Below are positions 25,946 through 37,467 of a stretch of 64,000 nucleotides of DNA, piece after piece. Within the stretch, counting starts at the first letter, position 1, and every line of letters starts with the position of its first letter. Below the pieces are notes generated by a model, which made no database searches, was not told the DNA's origin, and saw nothing but the letters and a program-made list of their open reading frames with translations. Source of the DNA: Azadirachta indica (taxonomy: Eukaryota; Streptophyta; Magnoliopsida; Sapindales; Meliaceae); NCBI GenBank assembly GCA_022749755.1, contig CM040452.1, forward strand, positions 5,412,350 to 5,476,349, read 5' to 3'. A program made the translations under genes and the position numbers.

Positions 25946-26020
25946 GCTTTGCTTTGCCTTGCTTTGCTTTTGTATTGTTTTTGCTTTGGCTTTGGCTTTG
26001 GCTTTGCTGCTTTGCTTTGT
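25946..26020. repeat. GCTTTG/GCTTTGC-type minisatellite
   Basis: About a dozen GCTTTG-like units with variants (GCTTTGCCTT, GGCTTTGGCTTT). On the minus strand they encode a run of Lys-Ala pairs in a frame without other protein features, so I treat this as a repeat and not a gene. Confidence 0.75.
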
Positions 26021-29000
26021 GCATGGGCATGGACGAATGAATATTTGTTGGACAAAAGCTGCTGAATATTTTTCCAGAAAATAAAAATCTTTATTAACGT
26101 TGGGGTCTGATGAATCTGATTTGATCATCATCGATCAATCAACCAAATTATATATGATCTTTATTTGTATATATGTTACAGTAAAAAGCTAACGCAGAAT
26201 AGAATATTGGCAGTGATTCCCTGGTTTTTCGAAGCCAAAAAAAGAGTTTCTATGGTACAATATATATCTGCAATTCTTAAAAGAGTTTTCCATTGTTATC
26301 CAGATCGAGGACGATCGGGGGTTTTCTTTTTCTTTACCAAGGAAATGGAAAATGCTGTTAGAAAACAAATGAATTAAAGCAAATCTTACTAGATATTTCC
26401 AAATTATTATTGCTTTTCTCTTCAACTCAAAAACAAAATGTATTAGGGTTTGGTATATACTTTCACTTCAATTCTTACACAATCAAGATTAATTTATAAT
26501 ACAAATTGTTCTTAATTAAGGATATGATTCATCCATCAAATTTTCTGTTATTGTTAACTTTATATGAAATGTGATTTAAAATTTGATATATATAACAAAA
26601 TTTTGATGGGTTAGTATATTAATTAGAATATACATTAATTAGAACTGCTTATAGTTATTGCTTATTTTTCTACATACTAGTTTAAAATTTTAAGTTAAAT
26701 AATAACTTGATTTGATTCAAAATCAAACTAGGCTAATTAAAAGACTTTGCATTTTGTATTTATATATTTTTTTTAAATTTTGTGTTTGATTTTGTTTTCT
26801 ATTTTTATTTCAGTAATATTAGATCATATTAAAACTCTCTATACCAATAATGAGATCTAATTAAATTAACATGATATAATTATATTGATTGTTATATGAT
26901 TCGATTATTTATTTTTGTTAATTGTATTGATTTTATATTTTAATTTCATCAATTAACACTATCATACCATGCCAATTTAGTTGTATTAAGCAGTTAACTC
27001 ATTTGCTATCAATTTTAGAATGAGGAAAACAGAAAAAAAAAAAAAAGAAGAAGAAACAAATGAATAATGATAGAGAAATAATTTGGAATATTCAAAAATG
27101 TAAAAATTAAACATTCTGAGTGTACACTGATGCCCTAACAAGAGGATATCCCATGCTTTATAAATAGGAAGACAAAGATAGATAAACAAAGCTAAGGACT
27201 TTATACAGTATATATAAAATTAATGAGAACAAAAATACATTCTAAAAGAATTAAAATCAAAGCAAAACTTTAGTTCAAAATTCTCACTTTGATTTCTCCT
27301 TTCTCAAATTACATCAAAGATCATCAAATAATAAATTGATGATCATATTAGAATATACTTCACACGTATTGTTAATAAAATATATTAATTAATTAATTAC
27401 TTCTTATATATGCATGATTGAGATGTTAATTACATTACATCTTAATCTTGATTAATTATCTCTGAAACGCAAAAAGCAAAAATGATAAAGCAAAAGATAA
27501 AAGGATCTTAGATTATGCTTTTCTGATAGATCTTCCTTTTTTGAATGTTAGTTTATTTGATACTTAATTAATTAAGACTAAGACTATGGTTTTACATTAA
27601 TTTCTTAATTAATTTGATCCCATAAAATTGATGTAGGTTGAATTCAACTTCTTTTTTTTTTTCTTCATGGATATACAGGCATTCAAATGTTATAATATAT
27701 TCAAAGTGATTGTTTATGTATTATATACAGAGACTAAATAATAAAGAGATAAATAATCTTGTAATTTTACATAATTATTATTAATAGATCATCAAATTTA
27801 TACACTTTTTATAGTTAAACTTAAATTTAACACGTATAATTAATGCATAATCAATATATGATAATTGATGCATATATGAGATGTCATTTTAACTATTAAA
27901 AATATATAAATTTAATGATTTGTAAATGATGTAAGAAATTGTATAAAACTGTTGATTAGTTTTTATATAATAAAAGTTATTATCAATTATTTTTATTAAA
28001 AAATCTTAATAATAACAAGCATTTTAGATAAAACAAAAAAAAAGATGATTCAATATGAGTTGATCAATTATTAAATAATGTACTCAGCATTAAGTGAAAA
28101 TCATGCATCTAATTTATGAAAAATTTTTAATATTTTATAAATTAAAAAAAATTAAATTGGTAGATTTGATGTATGATTTCCATCAATTCAATCAACTTTC
28201 TAGCACATACTCTAATAAAATCCATGCAAAAAGCATAAAGAAAAAAATTAAAATTACAATTAATTCTACTCTCACTTTTCTTTTTGCAACTTTCACTTAG
28301 TGCCGTGTTGTGTTGTTGAAATAATTGAAGATGTAGAACGCCTTTAAACTTAAAAAAAAGCCCAATAATAAGAAGCAAAGTTTTCTGTTAGCATCGGCCC
28401 ACCTCTTAAGAGATTCCGTTGGCCTTAAATTAAACATATTGGGATCATCTTCAATTGCTTTTTTAATTATTCATTAAATACTAATACTAATCCCACTTGA
28501 TCTCTTTTACCAAAACCTAGGATCCTTCCTTATTCACTCCCCCTTTATTTTCCACCATACACTATTGAACTTTTGATTTCATTTTTTATTTAATTATAAT
28601 AATTATCTTAATCTTAATTTTATTTTTTTTAATATATTCAATAACCCGATAAGTGATTAGAATATGACATTATTATAAAAAAAATGTACGTATTTAAAAA
28701 TGAAATTAGATTATTTTTCTTTTATGAGTATTGAAATGAGTTAAATTTAGGTTAACTTAAATAACTTGTTAAATCATAAACTGTTTGTTTGTGTATGAAT
28801 TATAAGTTTAAATGAGAGGAAAATTATGTATATGATAAAGCGGAGATAATATTTATTTACTATTAACTTAAATTAAAAAGGTGAAATTAGGTGTGATATA
28901 TATCTTTATTGTCTTGTACAATAAAATTCCTCCTTTTTTTTTTATAACAATACCACAAACTTTACATCCATTGTATGAAGATTTATTTAAAATTCTTTTA

Positions 29001-31715
29001 ATAATGTCAAAAGCTTATATGTAAATAGTCAAAAAGATTATTTCTTTTCTTATTTATAGTATTTGACTAAAATAAGCAAAATAAAAAATATTTATTTTTT
29101 TAAAAAAATTACAGAAGAACATAAAATACTCTTTTTGAAAAATACCCATTTGGCAGAATTTTTCTAGGGGTTGATAAAAACTCTAAAAATAATACAAAAT
29201 TATATTTTTTTTAACTCTATCATTTGTTAAAAGAAACAAATATCATAAGTAAGTTTTGACTTCAATTAAAAGAAGTAATTAAAACATGCGTGTGAAAGAG
29301 GTAATATTGTTGGGGCAACATCGGATTCTAGAAATTAAAAAACAAGTGATTAATGTAAATAATTAATAGTTAAGTACATAAATCGAACTTTAATTATCAA
29401 TTATTAAAAAGTAAATTCATCATTGGAATTGAAAAAGAATACTCTTCCAACTTTATTCAGGAGCTAGCTAGCTACATGAACACAATCCACATGTACTATT
29501 TTTTTCTCTATATTAATAATTAATTAATTAATTAAAGGGACAAAATTATTTCCTCATTCCAAGGTTCTCTCCTTCTCTCATGTAAGCCCCATACGTAGTA
29601 ATTTAATTAAATTCGTAATGAAATATTAAAATAATGTTATGTTAAAAATTTTCACTGAAATCTTTAATTAATTAATTTACTCTATCTCTCTTTTATAAAC
29701 ACACGTACAGGAATTAAGAATATTTTATGTTTCACGGATTAGCTTGAATCTATTTGGTCTCGAATTGGCTGTATAAAAGAAAAGATTTATATTTGTTTAT
29801 TTAAGTTTCTTAAAATTGACAAAATAAATGCACTTAAAAATTTAATTGATGTTGCCAATTTCGAACAATGTAATTAACAATTAATATTGATGATTTTAAT
29901 GTTATGCCATGTTTTTCTTTCTTTCTTTCTTTTTTTTTTTGGGTAAAGATATACATATATAGAAGTACTTAAAAATTTTTTAATTAAAATTTTATACATT
30001 GTATATACTTCAATTATTCTTTTAAGGACACTATTAATTTACATTTTTAATAAATAAAATCTTAAATTATTTTGAAAAATTTTGGAACAAGAGACGAACT
30101 ATTAAGTTATTAGTTTTTTGATAAAATAATAAAATAATTCCAATTATTCAATAAATATAAAAAACATGCCCTTGCATAATATTAATACCAATTTCATGGA
30201 CTTTAAAATCTAACATTAAAAAGAAAAAAAGGGAATATATACAAGTTAGATTACAAATTTAATATTTACGTATCAATATTTCAACCTATGTCGAACTATT
30301 TTCTAATAATATTAGGTAAAATCTTTATATATTAGTTACATATTTAGATTTCATACTAATCTAAATTTTAGTTAGACCAATACACTCTTTAATTGTTAGT
30401 GAATAAAAAGTATAAAAAAATAAATATTGACTTTACAAAATAAAAAATTTACATACCATAATATTTTAATATATATTAAATAAATATAATCTACAAAAAA
30501 AATTTTAATTCTTCAATCACACAATAAAAAAAATATATTTATATTTTATGACTCGTGTTAAAGAGGAATTCTCGTAATTAAATATAACTTCTATAAATTT
30601 TATATATAGATTGAGATTAAAGGTTATATTTTTACTAAAATCTTTTACCACGTCATTTAAAAAAAATATTATATAGATTAGACTAAGATTAAATTGAAAT
30701 TAATTAATATTTTGCCCACATTTAATAATTTTTATATGTAGGTATGATATAATGTATATATTAATTAAATATACATAAATAATGGTAGACAAAGAAGGGG
30801 CCACAGTATTGTGATAAAAGGAAGTTTTCTCACAAAGGGAAAAAATGAAAAGAAAGAAGCTTGAGGTATCTCATCACTTAAAGAAGCTTAAATGAATCAT
30901 TCATTCAACATATAAACACATTTATATAGTCCACATGCAATTATTATTAAATTTATTTTATTGACAAAAGTTGTATAAACAGATGATGCATGATGAGACA
31001 TATGGATAGATAGAGAGATAGATAGACATATAGAGTTCAAAGCTAAAGTAATATAATTCATTGTTTTTGTCTATCCCCACTTATGTCTTTGGCCTTTTTT
31101 TTTTTTTTTTTTTTTTATTTGTTTAAGTCATATTATATCATATCATATGTAGTTTATATCATTGAAGGAAAATGACCACATGCATTTCTCATAAAAGGTT
31201 AATTTTGGCTCTCATCTTCTTATCAATAATCAATCATTTCTTATATTTTTGCAGCTACCTAAGTGAAGTTTAAGGAATATATAATAATTTTCAAAACAAA
31301 ATCTATATCAAATTAATTACATAATGAATATCATCGATATTTTATTATAATATAATAAAATAAATTTTGTAGCACTTATTAGTAATAATTTATTAATTAA
31401 AATATAAATTTTTATATCTTAATTTTTGTGTATATAATATATATATACATGCATGTATCTTAACAATAATGGGAATACGTATATATGATTGAAAGAATTA
31501 TAATTAAGGACAACTTTAATATATATAGTTGATTGATTGATTGATTCATTCTTTCATAGTGCCCCAAATGAATTTTTTAATTTATATATAAACATAAATG
31601 CAATGGACTATGATAAGAGAATTAACTATATGTATATATATATATGTCTGTATGAAAGGATCAAATAAATAAAGAAGGAAGAAAAGGGAAAATAGTGGAT
31701 GATTGAGATTCCAAA

Positions 31716-31877
31716 ATGAATGTGAATGATGAGGATGAAGAAGAAGACGAAGAAGCATATAACCCGCACGAGTCCTTTCATTGGATTCTCTTCTTCATGT
31801 TGGCTACTGCTCGGACACTCTTACCTACCATTCTGACACCATTATCTCTCTTTTTTTTTTCTTTTTTTTTTATATAA
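31716..31877 (+). other. Candidate 53-codon small ORF in a GC-richer island
   Basis: Open frame from ATG at 31716 to TAA at 31875-31877. It starts MNVNDEDEEEDEEAYNPHES, an acidic stretch, followed by a hydrophobic part (WILFFMLATARTLL) and a Phe run encoded by poly-T. The region is less AT-rich than its surroundings. The poly-T tail and lack of any family match make coding doubtful; it could instead be part of a non-coding RNA or promoter. I do not recognise it. Confidence 0.2.
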
Positions 31878-33545
31878 ATTTTACCCCTTTATTTCAATAA
31901 TCCATTTTGTGATTCATTTTAACGTTTGGATCCTTATTTTTTACAAAATCACACAAAAAAAAAAACATGTATACTTTATATTTGTTTTCAGATCGATTAA
32001 TTCCCATCTTGTGTTATAGTTGCTTTTTATTGAATATTTAAAATTGTAAACTATACATAGCGTTTCTGTTGATTAATAAAATTGTAAGTGGCAAATAAAT
32101 TATAATATTCAAATGATAAATCAAACAGGCTCTAAATTAAATGAATAAATTAATGATTCATGATTCTTATAAATAGATGACTGATAATATATTAATAAAA
32201 TTTTAATAAAAGTGTAATATTATCTCAAATAATTATCTCAAGAGATATGATATTTATTAATAATAAGTTAAGATAATTAGTCATTTAGGTAATATCGTAT
32301 TAACCTGTTACTGTTAGTAAAATATTATGAGAAACACCTCTGTGGATAAAATTTCAAGTTATGTCTGCACTTGTATTATAATAAAAGTTTGGGGTTCCGA
32401 TGTTATTATCCCAAAAGTATTAAAAAACAAGGGCAGCACATTCAGGCTTCCTTTCATGTTCCCACTATGCAACAAAAGAAAAGAAAAAAAGGGTTTTCAT
32501 CTTAAGTCAGCTAATCAATGTTTTTGCTGTTTCCACTCTAGAAAATTACCTGTCTTGTAGTGTTAATACTCAAAATCTTAGCAAATTTATAGGCTGCATG
32601 TAGCAAGAAAATAACCCAAGTGTGGAAAACCCTAGCCTCAAAATCATATTATTTTCAGTAATAATAATTTTACTTTAGCAACCAAACCCCAAAAGTGGAC
32701 TATGGGAAGACCAGAGAACTTTTTGTAGAAGTCTTTTAGGGATTCAATCAATTCAAGAAGTGTGAATTGAAGACATACATATACATATATTATTGTTTAA
32801 TTTATCTTTCACTTCTAAATCACAATCAAATTAACTATTTAGTGGACCCTTAATTTTTTGCAAATTTAGCCATTAATTGAGGCTTAATTGATTAATTTTG
32901 TTAGATATAAGTATAGATGTACATATATCAATTTATGATTAGTGGGTTGTTGAAGATACCCACAACTATGAAGAAAAAATTATCATAAATGTTTTGATTG
33001 GACTTTGTTGGAATCTATACATTAAAGTGGATATATATATATATATATGTTTGTACTAGAAATTTGTTCGTAAAAATGATAGAAGGAAAGAGTATGAGGA
33101 GAAGCAGAAGAAGTGAATGCTTTCCTTTGTCATATATTCTCATCAATTTGACTTGATTTCACAAACAAAAGTTGGTATATAATACAAGCTAAAATCACAC
33201 ACTCACAAGCCTCAAATCATAAACCCAAAACATTACATTAATTGCACTCCCCAAACTCTCCAAAAGTCAGCCAAAGAAAGAAAACTAAAAAGAAATTTTA
33301 AAGGGCAATAAGGCTATACCCTACAATAATATTGAAAAACCACCTATAATTAGCTAAATAAGAAAAAGGGAAAGCTGAGCTAGAAAATCTCTCAAATTTC
33401 ACACTATACCTTAACTATCATCAAATGGGAAGAAAAGAACACAAACTGGAATAATAATGATAAGGATTAATTAGAGGATAACTAATTATAAAGATCACCT
33501 CTTAAAACTATCCAATGATCTCTAGAATAAGAAGAAACATGATGA

Positions 33546-34001
33546 TCAAACTGAGATATCTCGAAGGGCAAAGAAGAAGAAGAGCTCTAAATCAGGGGGA
33601 GCAAAGAAGGAAATAGGGGTTCTTCTCAATGAACAATTTGGATTAACTACTCTTTGCTTCTTTGGTGCTGGTGGGCAAGTCACAATTTCTGGTATCCGAA
33701 ATCTCTCAGCTCTTGGTGTTGAGCAGCCAGAGTTATTACTACTTGTAGAGATATGATCAATGCCCTGATCAAATTCTGAGCCTCCTGTTGTTGTTGTGGA
33801 AGATGTAGATGGCACGAAATCCTCCATTGTTTCTGCTTTCTCAACATGTTGCTGCTCCTGCACATGTTGCTTTACTTGCTGCACATGCCGCTGCTTCTGC
33901 TGCTTCTTGTACTGGGTTCTTCTTGGTCTTTTCGTTGTTTTTGCTTCTGGTTTGGTTGTACTCTTTGTGCTGCTTCTTGTTCTTCTACCAGATGGAGCCA
34001 T
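33546..34001 (-). CDS. SIAMESE-RELATED type CDK inhibitor (SMR)
   Basis: Plant-specific inhibitor of cyclin-dependent kinases that restrains mitosis and favours endoreduplication or stress arrest. Intronless, 151 aa, within the upper range for SMR proteins. The N-terminus is strongly basic (about 6-40), with a Gln/His-rich stretch after it. The SMR motifs are at about 92-104 (GCSTPRAERFRIP), 109-117 (CPPAPKKQR) and 131-146 (SFFAPPDLELFFFFAL). The first is the conserved SMR block with the TP site, the second the Pro/basic block, the third the C-terminal block of the SIM/SMR1-like group. The gene is isolated: spacer of over 10 kb on one side and about 2 kb on the other. Strong family call; the member number is not determined. 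Confidence 0.88.
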   Translation of the reverse strand: MAPSGRRTRSSTKSTTKPEAKTTKRPRRTQYKKQQKQRHVQQVKQHVQEQQHVEKAETMEDFVPSTSSTTTTGGSEFDQGIDHISTSSNNSGCSTPRAERFRIPEIVTCPPAPKKQRVVNPNCSLRRTPISFFAPPDLELFFFFALRDISV

Positions 34002-34650
34002 GGAAGAGAGTGAAAGCTCTGATGAAAATTTCTGGTTGACTAGAAGTTAAAGTACACTAAAAACTACCTATATAGTACTACCGAAAACTGACCTGAAATA
34101 AGCTGAAAGCTTTACTAAATTTAGGTGAAAACTGATAAAACTTGAAAAAAAAAAAAAGGAAAGAAACCTAGTGGTGGCGGTGGTACTTTAAAGCTAATAA
34201 ATTTGACTGAAAAGATAATGAAAAAGCTTCAAGTGACCAACTCTCTTTAGAAACCAAAAACTTTTCAAGCTCACAGAGAATTATATACTTCTCAAAAGAC
34301 TATCGAGATTATTACTACTCTTTCAAGAAAATTATACCAACAACCAGAAGATTTTCACACATACCCAGGAGAGACTATCAACTGTTTTTGCTAAATAATC
34401 AACCAAAAAGACTAGAAACAGTGGTAAGTTGATCAAAAGATTACCATCAAACAGACAAGTTATAAAAACACTAGCTTGAAGCAAGAAGAAGAAAGATAGA
34501 AACTTAGCAAATTTGTACGCTGAAAACTCAGAAAAGAGAGAAACCAGTTCAGTACAGGGACAGAAAAGACTAAAAATCAAAACCCTAAGGTGGAGAGACA
34601 GAGAGGAAGGGAAGAAGATGCAGAGAGAGGGAGAGATTTAAGCTTGTTGG
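34002..34650 (-). promoter_or_regulatory. SMR 5' leader
   Basis: About 620 nt between the TATA-like box and the ATG, rich in CT on the minus strand near its start. A long open frame (34332-34580) starts at TTG and has no ATG, so no strong uORF is evident. A leader intron cannot be excluded. Confidence 0.4.
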
Positions 34651-34651
34651 G

Positions 34652-34660
34652 TTATATAAA
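34652..34660 (-). promoter_or_regulatory. TATA box of the SMR gene
   Basis: TTTATATAA on the minus strand, about 650 bp upstream of the ATG and followed by a CT-rich initiator-like stretch. It is the best TATA match in this spacer. Confidence 0.5.
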
Positions 34661-34686
34661 GGGTTATTATATAATTGATTATATGG

Positions 34687-34828
34687 AATTAGGGCAGGGG
34701 TGCCCGCTGCCCAGCTGCCCTAATTAAGTAATACTTACCCACAGAGAAAGAAAGAGGGGGGAGTTTCAAATTTTGTGCATCTAGGGATTATTGATGAGGA
34801 ATAATTTGGGCAGGGTTGCCCGCTGCCC
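34687..34828. promoter_or_regulatory. Two near-identical GC-rich inverted-repeat elements upstream of SMR
   Basis: Element A (34692-34712) and element B (34808-34828) are 21 bp each and differ at one base. Both have the form GGGCAG, nine bases, CTGCCC, and contain TTGCCCG or GTGCCCG in the middle. Element A is nested in a longer inverted repeat: AATTAGGGCAG at 34687-34697 and its exact complement CTGCCCTAATT at 34715-34725. They lie about 30-170 bp upstream of the TATA box in otherwise AT-rich DNA, so are likely protein-binding sites. The factor is unknown to me. Confidence 0.55.
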
Positions 34829-34829
34829 G

Positions 34830-36900
34830 TGAAACACATTGCATTGAGATTTTTTTTCCATTCTATATTTTAATTAGATAATTTTCAAACCCATTAAACT
34901 TTTCTAAAAGAAAATTTTAGTAAAATTTATTCATAGTTAACATAGTGATTTTAGGTTTAGTTGTTATATAAAGACTTTCATAAAATCATGAATGTTTCAT
35001 AAAATCATGAATATTAACATTCTTAAAAATTCAAAATTTTAGTGGGTAAAGCGTGATTGATGACCATGAAATATAATACACTTCTTTCCTTTTTTTTTAA
35101 TGAGTAAGTGACAAAATTTCGTATATATTACTCGACCATTATTTAAAATCAGACGAACAAAATTTTGACACTTGTCACTATGTCATTAATTTGATTGTAT
35201 TGTCTACATGAGGGGTATCCATCTTTTTTCTAATGAATTTAAAAAAAAAGCCCCACCATGAATTAAAACCCATTAGGGCAAAGACGGGAAAGAAAGAAAG
35301 AATAATTAAAATGAACATGCAACCTTAGATTACATCGGTTAGGAATAAATTATCTGCCAAGTTAGCACAAACAACAGTTAATAGTTAAGATTCTCATGAG
35401 CCCTTTTTCCCAATTCTTTTTTTTTTTTTTTCATAAATTTGGTTTAATAATTAATTTTTTAAAAAAAAAAATTGGCTTAGAAATGGACAAAAATAGGTGG
35501 GGGAAAGGGCAGTGTTAGCTTGTCTGAAAGCGCTAAATCTGAGCTTATTCTTGCTCGGCAGAGGAGAGGTCAGATATTATTACTATTAAAATGATTATCT
35601 CTTTGACATTTTGTTAAACATGTTGCAGGTCTGTTTCAGGGGATCCTAAACATGAGTATGCACACGTGGGCTCATTGATCCACAATTAGACAACTTCCTA
35701 CCATACCCAATTATTAAAAAAATTATAAAAATATATATATATTGAAATGGGGTTCAATGGATAAACATGAAATGAGTCCATCTCTGTCCGGAGCTTCATC
35801 CGGAAAACAATGCAATTACCTCAACTTCAAGCTTTGTTTCTATTTGTGTCTTGTTACAAGCTGATTTCTAAGATTTTATACATAATAAGACATCGACATC
35901 TTTTACGTGCTATACTTCTACTTAACTTTAAAAATACAGTGTCTTAAATGTTCTCTAAATACTCAGTTTTACTTAAACCCACAAAAATTACCAACCACTC
36001 ACTCAGATGACAACAATTTCATTCCGCATCAGCTACAGACTAAAAGCCACAGCACTTTCAAACATATCATAAGTTTCAGGATAGAAGGTTTCATAACTAT
36101 GCATACAAAGATCTACGGCTTTCACATTTTCGTCAAATTCTTCTCTGATTTTCCATTTTTTTTTTTTATGTCTTCGCCTAAGACATAAAGCATTCAGAAA
36201 GTTGCATGAAAGATTTCTGAACTCTTGTGAAGAATATTATAAGATTCTACCAGGGAACGCTCACCAGTTTGCCGCAAGCAAGCAAGCAAGCACGTGAATG
36301 CAGAGCATAGATTGAGTTTTAAGTAATAGTTTGTCACGAAAGTTAACAATAGTTCTTGAGCTTCTAAATGCAATTATGGAAGTTAATAAACTAATATTTG
36401 AATTAAGAGTTTTCAAGTTTCGACAACCAGCAGAATTCCAAGACAATTCTATTTGTTCACCGGATTTGATGACATTAATGGGAAACCGTGCTTAAAAACT
36501 TACCTTAAGTTGATAAAATACTGTAAATTATGGCATTAATAAGCCGTGAAATTTATCTGGCTCCAGAAAATCACTGAATCCTAAGACATTAACTTGAGCC
36601 TACTTGGTTTTGCATGTAAAGAATCTACTATGGTAAAATTAAGGGAGAATATATCGTAATCTGCCAATGTAAAACAGTTAGTTAACAATAATTATTCCAA
36701 ATTTTCTCTCAAGATCTCAATATCATCATGGAAATAGGTGCCAAGAATTAATGCATGATCTCATATCATCATGGGAGTTTAATATAATAAGATTCTATGA
36801 CAATCTTTGGCAAATTGAGCATTAAAATATAGGCTATTCATAGTTACAAAGATCAGTACAAAGAAAAAATATTTGTTTGTTCAAATCCAAATATAATTCT
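34830..36900. other. Intergenic spacer
   Basis: About 2 kb with no supported gene between the SMR promoter and the 3' end of the RRM gene. It has poly-A and poly-T runs and a short (CAAG)n at about 36278-36293. Confidence 0.55.
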
Positions 36901-37467
36901 TAGTTTTCTAAGTGAGAAACAAAATTACAAAATGCCAAGAAATGAATTCCTTCAGACCGTGTAGAGAGACTACAGATTGGTACTGCAGTTTCATATCAAA
37001 AATATCACAGAGAACAAACACAAATACCCAGTTCATTCATACAGATCAACTAAGTTTCAGTTCTAAACTATAAGGTCAGTCAAAATGAATCCTCCACCCC
37101 AGTCTGCCTATTCAAAAACAAACCTTTTGTATCTTATCACCCAAAAGATAAATAAATAAACAAATAAATTTCTTATGCAAGTCACCATATAAGTTGAGGA
37201 GTCTATCATTGCATATGGTCAATGATTGTGCAGGCCAAAATTCAAGATCAAGAGAAGAGCATCACAACAAAGAAAGATGGAAAATAAACGCTAAAATACA
37301 TGTACAGTCGAAGTAGATTCAAAATGTAACAAGAAATGACACTCTGAAAAAGTCATATCATGGCTAACTCAAGAAGGCTAGAAAAACAAAATTGCAAACT
37401 GCAATATTATGTCATAGATCACAACAAATGAGGATAGCAAGTAAAAGGAGAGGTAATCAATAAACAG

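Larger units (their letters stand above)
23761..33540. other. AT-rich gene desert
   Basis: Almost 10 kb with no supported gene. Open frames are short and of low complexity, and many start at non-ATG codons. I see no tRNA, rRNA or complete transposon. Local features are a repeat pair at 24475-24932, a GCTTTG-type repeat at 25946-26020, poly-T at about 31097-31117, GATT units at about 31530-31546 and a less AT-rich island at 31700-31850. Confidence 0.6.

Noticed and set aside
25874..26131. 85-codon frame with Lys-Ala repeats
   Set aside because: Explained by a GCTTTG minisatellite; no family features or splice context.
34332..34580. 82-codon open frame in the SMR leader as a uORF
   Set aside because: It begins with TTG and has no ATG inside; low-complexity hydrophobic composition.
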